A DNA stretch of 64,000 bases from Flavobacterium praedii (GCF_026810365.1 NZ_CP113948.1:1265001-1329000); one strand, 5' to 3'. Positions 9,625-18,518 are shown, numbered from the stretch's first letter. Program-made: numbers and translations. The notes: generated from the sequence alone by a model not told the origin.

Positions 9625-9654
9625 CAAATATACAATCTTTTTATATTTTTGCAA
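9625..9654 (-). promoter_or_regulatory. ffs: SRP RNA promoter
   Basis: Reading leftward, TTG (9652-9654) and TATATTTG (9625-9632) are separated by exactly 19 bases. This is a full match to the Bacteroidota -33/-7 consensus. Transcription would begin within a few bases of the RNA's 5' end at 9620, which supports both calls. Confidence 0.8.
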
Positions 9655-9659
9655 GTGCT

Positions 9660-9689
9660 TTGTACCTTAAAATTATCGTTGTATATTGG
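9660..9689 (+). promoter_or_regulatory. Promoter of the glutaminyl cyclase-hutI operon
   Basis: TTG at 9660-9662 is followed after 19 bases by TATATTGG (9682-9689), one mismatch from TAnnTTTG. The start site would be near 9696, about 14 bases before the ATG. It lies back to back with the SRP RNA promoter. Confidence 0.55.
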
Positions 9690-9709
9690 CTTTTTAAAAT
9701 ATTAAAACT

Positions 9710-10759
9710 ATGAAATATTATAACTTCCTATTTATCATTTTATTAGGAATCACTTTGATTAATTGTGGAGATACAAAAAATGTTGAAAATTCCATTTTTA
9801 CTTTTGATAATTCCAGTTTCAAACCACAATTCCTGTCTGATGACGCACTTTCTTTGAGTATTTTAAACCCAAGTAACAAAGAAATAGACAGCATAATCTA
9901 TTTTGTTAATGATAAAAAAGTTGGCGCTAAAAATGGAAAAACAAAATTAAACTTCGCCTTAAAAGACCAAAAATTAGGGTATCAATACTTAAAAGCAATA
10001 GTTTATTTTGAAGGTAAAAATTCTGAAGCCACAGAAAGAGTCGAACTGGTTTCGAATGTAGTGCCCAAATTATTAAAATTTAAAATAATAAATACTTTTC
10101 CGCATGACACAGCTTCGTTTACGGAAGGATTCGAATTCCATAATGACACATTATGCGAAAGTACTGGTCAATACGGTAAATCCTATTTTAGAAAATACGA
10201 TTACAAAACAGGAAAGATATTCAAACAAATAAATTTGGATGCCAAATATTTTGGAGAAGGAATCACCTTTGTAAATGGCAAATTATTTCTACTCACTTAT
10301 AAAGAGAAAACAGGTTTTGTCTATGATGCCAAAACATTGAAACTTGAAAAAACCTTTACATACGACAAAGATATCGAAGGCTGGGGAATGACTAATGATG
10401 GTACATACATTTATCAGACAGATGGAACTGAAAAAATCTGGAAAATGGATCCAAAAAACCAAAAAATGATAGAATACATCAATGTTTATTCTGGCAGTTC
10501 TAAAATTAAATCCATAAATGAATTAGAATTAATAAATGGAAAGATATATACCAATGTTTGGCAAAAAGATGCTATTGCTGTCGTAAATCCTTTATCGGGT
10601 GCTGTAGAAGGAATTTTAGATATGTCAGCCTTAAAAAAATTAGTAAAAAACGCAAATGCTGATGTTCTGAACGGTATTGCCTACAATCCAAAAACAAAAA
10701 CCATTTTTGTAACTGGAAAAAATTGGGATAAAATGTTTGAAATAACAGTTTCGGAATAA
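9710..10759 (+). CDS. Glutaminyl-peptide cyclotransferase, plant-type, lipoprotein
   Basis: Converts N-terminal glutamine of peptides or proteins to pyroglutamate. The 349 residues start with a lipoprotein signal whose lipobox ends in LINC at about residue 19, so the enzyme should be anchored facing the periplasm. After a poorly conserved region of about 110 residues comes the glutamine cyclotransferase beta-propeller (PF05096). Recognisable segments are FTEGFEF, STGQYGKS, FGEGITF, EGWGMT, INELE and LNGIAYN. It is four bases upstream of hutI and must share its transcript. Why a pyroglutamate-forming enzyme is paired with histidine degradation is not clear. Confidence 0.88.
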   Translation: MKYYNFLFIILLGITLINCGDTKNVENSIFTFDNSSFKPQFLSDDALSLSILNPSNKEIDSIIYFVNDKKVGAKNGKTKLNFALKDQKLGYQYLKAIVYFEGKNSEATERVELVSNVVPKLLKFKIINTFPHDTASFTEGFEFHNDTLCESTGQYGKSYFRKYDYKTGKIFKQINLDAKYFGEGITFVNGKLFLLTYKEKTGFVYDAKTLKLEKTFTYDKDIEGWGMTNDGTYIYQTDGTEKIWKMDPKNQKMIEYINVYSGSSKIKSINELELINGKIYTNVWQKDAIAVVNPLSGAVEGILDMSALKKLVKNANADVLNGIAYNPKTKTIFVTGKNWDKMFEITVSE

Positions 10760-10763
10760 ATTC

Positions 10764-12014
10764 ATGACAACCTTAATTATAAATATCAAAGAACTTCTTC
10801 AAATACGAGAAAGTTCAATTTTAAAAGTTTCAGGTGCTGAAATGGCTATTTTACCTACAATCAAAAATGCTTTTTTACTTATAAAAGACGATTTGATTAT
10901 TGATTTTGGGTATATGGATAATATACCTCTTTTTACCGTTGATAAGACTATCGATGCAACTGGGAAAACAGTACTACCAACTTGGTGCGATAGTCATACA
11001 CATATTGTGTACGCAGGCAATCGCGATCAAGAATTTGTAGATCGAATTAACGGAATGACCTACGAAGAAATCGCCAATCGAGGTGGCGGAATCTTAAATT
11101 CAGCAAAAAAACTGAATGAAACCTCTGAAGAAGAAATCTACAATCAATCGAAAGTACGTCTCGAAGAAGTTATGGGTTTGGGAACAGGAGCCGTCGAAAT
11201 CAAATCGGGTTATGGACTTACTGTTGAAGGAGAACTCAAAATGCTTCGTGTAATTCAACAATTATCTAAGAACTACCCTATAACCATAAAAGCGACTTTT
11301 CTGGGTGCACATGCCTTCCCTGCTCTTTTTAAAGAAAACAGAAAAGGATATATAGATTGCATTATACATGAAATGCTGCCAGAAATTGCAGAAAATAAAT
11401 TAGCTGATTTCATTGACGTTTTTTGCGAAACAGGTTATTTTTCTGTTGAAGAAACAGAACAAATAATGAAGGCAGGGATTCAATTAGGTTTAAAACCAAA
11501 AATACATGTTAACCAATTCAACTCTATTGGTGGAATTCAAGCTGGAGTAAAATACAATGCACTATCTGTAGATCATATTGAAATCATGAAGCCCGAAGAT
11601 ATTGAAGCTTTAAAAAATAGCGAGACAATGCCTGTAGCTTTGCCTTCCTGTTCTTATTTTTTAAGTATTCCTTACACACCTGCACGTGATATAATTGCTG
11701 CTGGACTTCCTTTGGCTCTTGCAACCGATTATAACCCTGGCTCTACTCCTTCTGGAAATATGAATTTTGTAATTGCCACAGCTTGTATCAAAATGAAAAT
11801 GACTCCTGAGGAAGCTATAAATGCAGCTACCATAAATGGCGCTTATGCTATGGGGATTTCAAAAACACATGGAAGTATCACTTTAGGAAAAAAAGCAAAT
11901 TTAATCATTACTAAAGAAATCCCATCCTATTATCAATTGCCTTATGCATTTGGAAGTAATTTAATTGATACTGTAATTCTGGATGGTGAAACATATAATT
12001 CAAAAGAGACTTAA
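10764..12014 (+). CDS. hutI: Imidazolonepropionase
   Basis: Third step of histidine degradation: hydrolyses 4-imidazolone-5-propanoate to N-formimidoyl-L-glutamate. The 416 residues fit the family. The metal-binding motif SHTHIVYAG holds His78 and His80. KSGYGLT, FLGAHAFP, HVNQFN, SVDHIE and LATDYNPGSTPSGNM follow in the expected order. The gene starts four bases after the cyclase stop. The next pathway gene, hutG, lies 1.1 kb downstream beyond an oppositely oriented gene. hutH and hutU are not in the window. Confidence 0.96.
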   Translation: MTTLIINIKELLQIRESSILKVSGAEMAILPTIKNAFLLIKDDLIIDFGYMDNIPLFTVDKTIDATGKTVLPTWCDSHTHIVYAGNRDQEFVDRINGMTYEEIANRGGGILNSAKKLNETSEEEIYNQSKVRLEEVMGLGTGAVEIKSGYGLTVEGELKMLRVIQQLSKNYPITIKATFLGAHAFPALFKENRKGYIDCIIHEMLPEIAENKLADFIDVFCETGYFSVEETEQIMKAGIQLGLKPKIHVNQFNSIGGIQAGVKYNALSVDHIEIMKPEDIEALKNSETMPVALPSCSYFLSIPYTPARDIIAAGLPLALATDYNPGSTPSGNMNFVIATACIKMKMTPEEAINAATINGAYAMGISKTHGSITLGKKANLIITKEIPSYYQLPYAFGSNLIDTVILDGETYNSKET

Positions 12015-12110
12015 ACAGATTCCATACTTAAAATCTACTTTACCTGGATTATTAAACTTCATAACGAATTCAAAATCAAATTATTAATTTAATCATTTTG
12101 ATTCAGGGAC

Positions 12111-12154
12111 AAAAAAAAGAGCGACATTCAAAATTGAATATCGCTCTTTTTTTT
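12111..12154. terminator. Bidirectional terminator between hutI and the coiled-coil gene
   Basis: AAAAGAGCGA and TCGCTCTTTT pair, extended by ATTCA/TGAAT-like pairing. An A-run (from 12111) flanks one side and eight T (to 12154) the other. It can serve both converging genes. Confidence 0.88.
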
Positions 12155-12167
12155 ATAGTATAAAATA

Positions 12168-13043
12168 TTATCTCAATGAGAAATTAGTTGAAGAAACCAA
12201 TTGATCTTTATCAAAAACATTTACAGTATACATTCCTTTTGCAAAGTCTTTACCCGCTAAATCTTGAGAAACTTGAACAGTTTTATTTTCATATTTCACA
12301 CTAGAAATAAAGCTATATGATAACATTTTTTCTCCAAAAGATATTGTTTTAGCCTCACCCAAAACATTGTTTTTACTGTCAATTACTTGAACATAATAAT
12401 CTTTATCTCCTGATTTTGCAATAGAATTTTCAGCAATAGTAAAACTAATTTTAAGAACATTAGCTCTACTAGCTTTATCAGTTGCAATTTCTTTACCTGA
12501 ACTTTTTAATTTATAAGCAGCAGTTTGTAAATTTAACACCGATAATCTAGATCCTTTTTCAACTGTTTTAGATAAATCTTCATTTTGACCTACTAAAACT
12601 TCATTAAATTTTTGAGCTTGACCCAAAACCACTACAGTGCTATCACGAGAAATTGTTAAACTTGTATTTTGTTTTTTCAATCCTTCATTTTCTTTCATCA
12701 ATACTTTCAAATTACCTTGAAGCGTTTGTACTTGATTTTTATATTTTGATAAATCCCCATTTGATTGTTTCAAATCATCCATCAATTTTACCACTTTGTC
12801 TCTTTCTTGTATTAATTCTTCAGACATTGAAGTATTTTCAGCTATTGCAGCATCATAAGTTGCTTTTAGATCTTGCAAATCTTTCATAACTGATTCTTTT
12901 TCAGTACTTACTTTTGTAATTTCTGTATTAACCGTTTCAACTTCTGAGGACATTTTAAAAATATACACTAAACTTCCTACTAATAAAATAGCTAAAACTG
13001 CGATAACGGCTTTTAGACTTGAATTGTTTTTTTGATTTTCCAT
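12168..13043 (-). CDS. Membrane-anchored coiled-coil protein of unknown function
   Basis: Not recognised as a named family. The 291 residues comprise a polar N-terminus, one membrane helix (about 12-30) and a long heptad-rich region (about 32-165) with many Glu, Lys and Leu. The C-terminal domain (about 180-291) ends STNFSLR and looks beta-rich. The topology suggests a signal anchor with the coiled coil and terminal domain in the periplasm. A TTG-N15-TAAATTTG promoter lies upstream. The gene converges on hutI and is divergent from hutG, splitting those two pathway genes. Proteins of this layout are common in flavobacteria, but I cannot assign a function. Confidence 0.8.
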   Translation of the reverse strand: MENQKNNSSLKAVIAVLAILLVGSLVYIFKMSSEVETVNTEITKVSTEKESVMKDLQDLKATYDAAIAENTSMSEELIQERDKVVKLMDDLKQSNGDLSKYKNQVQTLQGNLKVLMKENEGLKKQNTSLTISRDSTVVVLGQAQKFNEVLVGQNEDLSKTVEKGSRLSVLNLQTAAYKLKSSGKEIATDKASRANVLKISFTIAENSIAKSGDKDYYVQVIDSKNNVLGEAKTISFGEKMLSYSFISSVKYENKTVQVSQDLAGKDFAKGMYTVNVFDKDQLVSSTNFSLR

Positions 13044-13064
13044 TTTAAAATATAATTGTTTTTA

Positions 13065-13090
13065 CAAATTTAATAATATATATAACGCAA
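13065..13090 (-). promoter_or_regulatory. Promoter of the coiled-coil gene
   Basis: TTG (13088-13090) and TAAATTTG (13065-13072) on the minus strand are 15 bases apart. The -7 element is a full match and the spacing is the same short one seen at susC. Confidence 0.45.
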
Positions 13091-13106
13091 CTTAATACAT
13101 TTATAT

Positions 13107-13114
13107 TATTTTTG
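13107..13114 (+). promoter_or_regulatory. Candidate -7 element of hutG
   Basis: TATTTTTG fits TAnnTTTG and lies 15 bases before the ATG. There is no TTG at the expected distance, so the site needs transcript mapping. Confidence 0.35.
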
Positions 13115-13128
13115 GGAAATATATTTTT

Positions 13129-14169
13129 ATGGAAAAACTTATCACATTCAGTATTAACGATCTAGCCAAAATCACAAACCATCGAAATGGTGAAATCAAA
13201 TTTGGCGAAAAAATGCTTACAATACCTAAAGGCATTGATCCGATTGATTTTATTAAATCAAGTGAAGCAAAGTTTGTTTTATTTGGCATTCCAGAAGACA
13301 TTGGAGTTAGAGCTAATTATGGTAGACCAGGAGCTGCATCCGCATGGGAAAGCGCCATAAAAAGTATCGCTAATATACAACACAATCGTTTTTCAAAAGG
13401 CAATCAAATTATTGTATTAGGACAGCTCAATGTAAAACAAGAAATGAAAGAAGTTGAAGAACTTGATTTTAACGATATTGATGATCGATCAAAATTGAGC
13501 CAATTAGTTGAGAGAATTGACAAAGAAGTTTCTCATATAATATGCAAAATCATTCAATCTGGCAAAATACCAATAGTTATAGGTGGTGGACATAATAATT
13601 CCTACGGAAATATTAAAGGAGCTGCTTTAGCCAAAGGAAAATCCATTAATGCCATTAATTTTGATGCACATTCTGATTTTAGAATTTTAGAAGGTAGGCA
13701 TAGTGGAAACGGTTTTTCATATGCTTACGAAGAAGGCTTTCTGAAAAAATATTTCATTTTTGGTTTACACGAAAATTACACTTCTAAAAGCGTATTGGAT
13801 ATAATAAAAAAAATAGAAGACCGGGTTCGTTACAACACCTATGACAGTGTAAATATTAGAAAAGAAAAAGATTTTCATCAGGAAATGGTTAATGCTCTCG
13901 ATTTTATAAAAAATGATCCTTTTGGCATTGAAATTGATTTGGATGCAATACCAAATATTGCCAGTAGTGCTATGACGTTAAGTGGTTTTTCGATAGAAGA
14001 ACTTCGACAATTTGTTTCTTTTTTTGCAAAAAATAAAAACGTTGCCTATTTGCATATTTGCGAAGGAGCACCAGATTTAGGAGAAGAAAAAAACAATCAT
14101 TTAATTGGTAAACTTATTGGGTATTTAGTCACAGATTTCATGAAATCACAAAAAACAATTATAGAATAA
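13129..14169 (+). CDS. hutG: Formimidoylglutamase, arginase family
   Basis: Final step of the short histidine pathway: formimidoylglutamate to glutamate and formamide. The 346 residues carry the manganese ligands of the ureohydrolase fold: His155 in GGGHN, Asp179, His181 and Asp183 in FDAHSD, and the later EIDLDAI. The second half of the fold, including LHICEGAP, matches the Bacteroidota type of HutG. The context, with hutI on the same strand 1.1 kb upstream, favours formimidoylglutamase over arginase or agmatinase. It has its own candidate -7 element and is therefore probably not in the hutI transcript. Confidence 0.88.
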   Translation: MEKLITFSINDLAKITNHRNGEIKFGEKMLTIPKGIDPIDFIKSSEAKFVLFGIPEDIGVRANYGRPGAASAWESAIKSIANIQHNRFSKGNQIIVLGQLNVKQEMKEVEELDFNDIDDRSKLSQLVERIDKEVSHIICKIIQSGKIPIVIGGGHNNSYGNIKGAALAKGKSINAINFDAHSDFRILEGRHSGNGFSYAYEEGFLKKYFIFGLHENYTSKSVLDIIKKIEDRVRYNTYDSVNIRKEKDFHQEMVNALDFIKNDPFGIEIDLDAIPNIASSAMTLSGFSIEELRQFVSFFAKNKNVAYLHICEGAPDLGEEKNNHLIGKLIGYLVTDFMKSQKTIIE

Positions 14170-14214
14170 ATCTTACCTATTGAACCGGATTACTAATCAA
14201 CAAAATAATAACAC

Positions 14215-14222
14215 TATCTTTG
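14215..14222 (+). promoter_or_regulatory. Candidate -7 element of the DEAD-box gene
   Basis: TATCTTTG fits TAnnTTTG, about 45 bases before the ATG. No TTG stands 17-23 bases upstream. Confidence 0.35.
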
Positions 14223-14267
14223 TAACCTTATCTATGTAATTAATACAAGATATTTAATATATAAAAT

Positions 14268-15518
14268 ATGTTATTCGAAGATCTATCACTTTCCAAAAGT
14301 ATACAAAAAGCCGTATTTGAAGAAGGCTATACCAATGCAACTCCCATACAAGAAAAAGCCATACCGTTAGTTTTGGCCGGCAAAGATTTAATCGGTTGTG
14401 CACAAACTGGAACTGGAAAAACTGCTGCATTTGCTATTCCCATAATACATCAATTGCATCGAATTGTAGGTTCGTCAAAAAAATCAAAAGTAATACGTGC
14501 TCTAATTGTAACTCCAACAAGAGAATTAGCGGTACAAATTGGACAAAGTTTTGATATCTATGGAAAATATACCAACTTAACACAATTAACGCTTTTTGGA
14601 GGTGTTTCTCAAAACCCACAAGTAGATGCATTAAAAAACGGAGTTGATATCCTAATTGCAACCCCTGGAAGACTATTAGACTTGCACAAACAAGGTTTTA
14701 TTGATTTAGACCATCTTCATACTTTGGTTCTTGATGAAGCGGATCAAATGCTAGATATGGGTTTTGTTAATGATGTAAAAAAAATCGTAAAGCTTACACC
14801 AAAAAATAGGCAAACTCTCTTCTTTTCGGCAACAATGCCAATGGCTATTCGCGAATTAGCAGAAATGTTTCTTACCGATCCTGAAACTGTAACCGTATCT
14901 CCAGTTTCATCAACTGCTGAAAATGTAGAACAAAGAGTCTATTTTGTTGAAAAAACTGAGAAAAGAAACTTACTTTATCATTTAATTAAAAATGAGAATT
15001 TATCGGATGTTTTAGTTTTTTCAAGAACTAAACATGGTGCCGACAACGTGGTAAAAGCATTGAGAAAAAACAATATTGCTGCAGAAGCAATTCATGGTGA
15101 TAAATCTCAAAATGCAAGGCAACGCGTTCTTGATGCTTTCAAAAACAAAGAAGTTGGTGTACTTGTAGCAACAGATATTGCTGCCCGTGGAATTGATATT
15201 GATCAACTACCATTTGTCATTAATTTTGACTTGCCAAATATTCCAGAAACATATGTACATCGCATTGGAAGAACTGGGCGTGCAGGTAATGGTGGAATCG
15301 CTATTTCTTTTTGCAGTAAAGACGAGCATGGGTATTGGAAAGATATTCAAAAATTAATAAAAGTAGACGTTAAAACAATTAATGAGCATCCATATCCATG
15401 GCATTCGGGAAGTCCATCAAGTGAAAATACTGCTCCAAAAAACTCAAATCGAAGCGGCGGAGCTCACAAATCTAGAAAATCTGAAGCTTCAAAACAGAAC
15501 AAAAAACGTTGGTATTAA
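14268..15518 (+). CDS. DEAD-box RNA helicase, RhlE-like
   Basis: ATP-dependent RNA-unwinding protein acting in ribosome assembly or RNA decay. The 416 residues show the Q motif TPIQEKAIP, Walker A AQTGTGKT (45-52), PTRELA (83-88), TPGR (132-135), DEAD (156-159) and SAT (187-189). In the second RecA domain are ATDIAARGIDI and HRIGRTGRAG. A short basic, disordered tail rich in Ser, Lys and Arg follows, as in RhlE proteins. A terminator lies just downstream, so the gene is monocistronic. The exact RNA target cannot be predicted. Confidence 0.93.
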   Translation: MLFEDLSLSKSIQKAVFEEGYTNATPIQEKAIPLVLAGKDLIGCAQTGTGKTAAFAIPIIHQLHRIVGSSKKSKVIRALIVTPTRELAVQIGQSFDIYGKYTNLTQLTLFGGVSQNPQVDALKNGVDILIATPGRLLDLHKQGFIDLDHLHTLVLDEADQMLDMGFVNDVKKIVKLTPKNRQTLFFSATMPMAIRELAEMFLTDPETVTVSPVSSTAENVEQRVYFVEKTEKRNLLYHLIKNENLSDVLVFSRTKHGADNVVKALRKNNIAAEAIHGDKSQNARQRVLDAFKNKEVGVLVATDIAARGIDIDQLPFVINFDLPNIPETYVHRIGRTGRAGNGGIAISFCSKDEHGYWKDIQKLIKVDVKTINEHPYPWHSGSPSSENTAPKNSNRSGGAHKSRKSEASKQNKKRWY

Positions 15519-15545
15519 ACCAACATAAATTGCACCATAAATTAT

Positions 15546-15588
15546 AAAAAAGCACTTCATAACAACACGTTAAAAAGTGCTTTTTTTT
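15546..15588 (+). terminator. Terminator of the DEAD-box gene
   Basis: AAAAGCACTT pairs with AAGTGCTTTT across a 16-18-base loop, followed by eight T. Confidence 0.8.
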
Positions 15589-15633
15589 AATGTTAAAATA
15601 TTATTTATCAACTATTTACAAGTTTAATATAAC

Positions 15634-15641
15634 TACTTTTG
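15634..15641 (+). promoter_or_regulatory. Candidate -7 element of the small heat-shock gene
   Basis: TACTTTTG fits TAnnTTTG. The start site would be near 15648, about 30 bases before the ATG. The upstream element is a weak TTT. No CIRCE inverted repeat is present. Confidence 0.4.
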
Positions 15642-15676
15642 ATATAGTAAAATAATAACTTTAATAAATCAAATTT

Positions 15677-16144
15677 ATGGAAACTTTAGTAAAAAGAGAC
15701 GGAATGTTTCCGTCCATTATTAGTCAGTTTGCAAACCCACTTTTTGAAGATTTTTTTACAAGAGATATCTCTGATTGGGCTGACAGAAGTATTTCGGCAA
15801 TTGGAGTTAATTTACCATCTGTTAACTTAAAAGAAACAGATACAAAACTTGAAATTGAACTAGCTGCGCCTGGTTTAAAAAAAGAGGACTTTAAAATTGA
15901 AGTTGAAAACAATATGCTTAGTATTTCTGCTGAGAAAGAAGAAAAAAAAGAAATAACTAATAAAAAAGATGATTATGTTCGAAAAGAGTTTAATTATAAA
16001 TCTTTTTACAGATCCTTTAATCTTCCAGATTATGCAGATGAAAACAAAATAGAAGCTACATACAAAGATGGAATTCTAGATGTTATCATTGCTAAAAAAC
16101 CTGAAGATAGAAAAAAATCATCAAAATCTATTTCAATTAAATAA
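15677..16144 (+). CDS. Small heat-shock protein, Hsp20/alpha-crystallin family
   Basis: Holdase chaperone that binds unfolding proteins as large oligomers. The 155 residues contain a short N-terminal arm and an alpha-crystallin domain (about 45-140). The core sequences are ELAAPGLKKEDF and NMLSISAEKE, with the consensus A-x-x-x-DG-I-L seen as ATYKDGILDVII. The C-terminus ends SISIK, carrying the I-x-I motif that links dimers. It stands alone between terminators. Confidence 0.95.
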   Translation: METLVKRDGMFPSIISQFANPLFEDFFTRDISDWADRSISAIGVNLPSVNLKETDTKLEIELAAPGLKKEDFKIEVENNMLSISAEKEEKKEITNKKDDYVRKEFNYKSFYRSFNLPDYADENKIEATYKDGILDVIIAKKPEDRKKSSKSISIK

Positions 16145-16155
16145 ATATAATATTG

Positions 16156-16192
16156 AAAAAAAAAAGCGTTGTATTAACTTACAACGCTTTTT
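16156..16192. terminator. Terminator shared by hsp20 and the hybrid kinase gene
   Basis: AAAGCGTTGTA and TACAACGCTTT form an 11-bp stem with a 6-base loop, flanked by an A-run and a T-rich tract. The kinase stop codon TAA (16174-16176) lies in the loop, so the last codons of that gene form one arm of the stem. Confidence 0.88.
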
Positions 16193-18384
16193 GATTTTAA
16201 TATGAGACAATTAATTACTTTAAACAATTGAATTGTCTCAAATGGCTTAACAATAATATCATTCATTCCTGCCATAATTGCTTCGTCCGTAATTTCATTC
16301 TTATCAAATGCAGTTAATGCAATTATAGGGGTTTCTATACCAATTTGTCTAATTCTTCTTGATGTTTCGAACCCATTCATTAATGGCATATTGATATCCA
16401 TCAAAATAACATCAAATTGTTCTTTCTCTAATATTTCCAATGCCTTATAACCATCATCTACTACTTTACAAGAATAATTATTTTTTTCGATAGTTTTTTT
16501 TGTAATCAATTGGTTGATGTGATTATCTTCGACAACTAACACATTAAAAACTTGACTAGAAGTTAAATCAACTTGAATATTATTTATAATTTCTTTAGAC
16601 TTATCCAAATCACATTCAAAGTCTATAACAAAAGTAAAAGTAGTACCGACCCCTAACTCACTTTCAACAGTAATATCACTCTCAAAAAGCCCCAAAAGCC
16701 TCTTAACAATTGATAATCCAAGACCTGTTCCTTGATAATCTAATTGCTTCCTTCCTACTTGAACAAATTTATCAAATATTTTATCTTGATCTAATGGAGA
16801 AATCCCAATTCCATTATCTTTTATCATTACTTTAATAGTATGCTTTTTACCAACAACTTGAACTTGATTGGCTATTAAATACACTTCGCCATTTTTAGTA
16901 AATTTCAATGCATTACTTACTAAATTCATCATAATTTGAGCAAATCTCAATTTATCTCCTATCAAGTTATCAGGAATCGAGTTATCTATTTTTAAAAAAA
17001 CTTTATTATTATTTTTTTTTGCAATAAATGATAATGAATTTACAATCATATTAAATTCATCTATCAAATTAAAGGTCAAATTATCCAAGACAATTTTATT
17101 TTCTTCAATTTTATTAATTTGCAAAATATCGTTTACTAGCGACAGCAAATAACGAGCAGAAAATTTCAATGAATTGAGATGAGGGCTTGAGGCAAGTTCT
17201 TTATGTTCTTCTAAAAGTAAATCGGTAATCCCAACAACTCCATACAGCGGCGTCCGCAATTCATGACTAATTGTAGAAACAAATTGTGTTTTCAGAATTG
17301 AAGATTCTTGAGCTTTCTGATTGGCAATTTTTAATTCTTCGTTAGCTAATAACAAATCTGCATTCGATTTAATACGAAATCTATTATTTTTTATTAATGA
17401 ATTTAGAAACAATAATAAAACAAAAATTGCTATAATAAAGAGTAATACAATAATTCTAGATTTTTTTAAACTTTGATACTGTAGATCCTTTTCATTCTCG
17501 ATTTTATCAATTGTTCTTTTATATTCATCCAACTCTAAGTTAATCCCTTCAATATTGGCTTTAGATAATTTTTCTTCAGCGTATAATTCTTCTGTTAGAT
17601 TATTGTAAAGTGCTAAATTTTCGTAAGCATTTTTATATTTTTTATTTTTTAATAAAAACTTAGAATATTCGTAATATGAAACGGCTAAATCTGATTTTTC
17701 ATTTCTTTCTTTCCCAATTTTTATGGCTTCTAAAAAGTGTTTTTCTGCTTTTTCTGTATCATTTTTATAACTGTAATACATCCCGTTAAGCATGCTAATT
17801 ATACCAGTTAAAGTAACATCTTTGTTTTTTTTATAATACGAATTCACAAATAACAACTCATCTTCTCCTTCTTTGAAATTCCCTATATCAAAAAAAGCCC
17901 AAGCCATATTAAGGTTTGTAAATGCCATTTGAGAAGTGTCTGAAATTCTTTTGCTACACTCTAAAGCTTTTTTGTAATAAAGAATACCTTTTTCGTATTT
18001 CTTTTTTTCAAAACAATACATATTTCCCAAATTATTATTGACTCTTTGTTTTACAGAATCATTTTCGGATAAATTGGCATAAATTAAAGCTTTATTGTAA
18101 TAAAAAATAGCTTTATCAAATTCTATTAGCTCATTATAATTTGCTGCAACATTATTGTAATTATCGGCAATAAGTTCGTTGTCTTTTATTAAAATTGCTT
18201 TACGCAAAGCAACTCTTGAAATCAATAAGGATTTTTCAAAATTTCCTGATTCACGTAGTTTAGATGCTTTTGAAATTAATTTATTAATTTCACTATTGGT
18301 TGGTAAATTAGCTTGAGCAATTACTACAGTTCCCGAAATATTAAACAAAAAAACAATTAATAGAGTTATTCTTATTAGGGGCAT
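16174..18384 (-). CDS. TPR-containing hybrid sensor histidine kinase
   Basis: A signalling protein of 736 residues. It has an N-terminal signal-like helix (1-24), a periplasmic array of tetratricopeptide repeats (about 35-265), a short coiled coil, one membrane helix (about 311-329) and a cytoplasmic kinase. The HisKA motif is STISHELRTPLYG with His374. The ATPase domain has N491 and the DNGIG (523-527) and GTGLGLSI boxes. A C-terminal receiver domain follows, with D620, phospho-acceptor Asp663 in LMDINMP and Lys713. There is no output domain and no partner regulator nearby, so it may pass phosphate to a distant protein. The gene ends inside its terminator hairpin. Confidence 0.93.
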   Translation of the reverse strand: MPLIRITLLIVFLFNISGTVVIAQANLPTNSEINKLISKASKLRESGNFEKSLLISRVALRKAILIKDNELIADNYNNVAANYNELIEFDKAIFYYNKALIYANLSENDSVKQRVNNNLGNMYCFEKKKYEKGILYYKKALECSKRISDTSQMAFTNLNMAWAFFDIGNFKEGEDELLFVNSYYKKNKDVTLTGIISMLNGMYYSYKNDTEKAEKHFLEAIKIGKERNEKSDLAVSYYEYSKFLLKNKKYKNAYENLALYNNLTEELYAEEKLSKANIEGINLELDEYKRTIDKIENEKDLQYQSLKKSRIIVLLFIIAIFVLLLFLNSLIKNNRFRIKSNADLLLANEELKIANQKAQESSILKTQFVSTISHELRTPLYGVVGITDLLLEEHKELASSPHLNSLKFSARYLLSLVNDILQINKIEENKIVLDNLTFNLIDEFNMIVNSLSFIAKKNNNKVFLKIDNSIPDNLIGDKLRFAQIMMNLVSNALKFTKNGEVYLIANQVQVVGKKHTIKVMIKDNGIGISPLDQDKIFDKFVQVGRKQLDYQGTGLGLSIVKRLLGLFESDITVESELGVGTTFTFVIDFECDLDKSKEIINNIQVDLTSSQVFNVLVVEDNHINQLITKKTIEKNNYSCKVVDDGYKALEILEKEQFDVILMDINMPLMNGFETSRRIRQIGIETPIIALTAFDKNEITDEAIMAGMNDIIVKPFETIQLFKVINCLILKSKSVVS

Positions 18385-18401
18385 AAAAGTGGTTATTTTT
18401 T

Positions 18402-18409
18402 CAAATATA
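18402..18409 (-). promoter_or_regulatory. Candidate -7 element of the hybrid kinase gene
   Basis: TATATTTG on the minus strand is a full TAnnTTTG match, 18 bases before the ATG. A TTG at the normal distance is missing. Confidence 0.4.
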
Positions 18410-18478
18410 CAGCATAATCCATAGATATATCACATTTTATGCAAGAATTTTTCACAATTGCAACATAAATTTACATAC

Positions 18479-18518
18479 AAAAAAGCAGTTACATTATAGA
18501 TGTAACTGCTTTTCTTTT
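18479..18518. terminator. Terminator after the dicarboxylate symporter
   Basis: AAAAGCAGTTACAT and ATGTAACTGCTTTT form a 14-bp stem around a 5-base loop with A/T tracts on both sides. It lies between the symporter stop and the hybrid kinase start, both on the minus strand. Confidence 0.88.
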
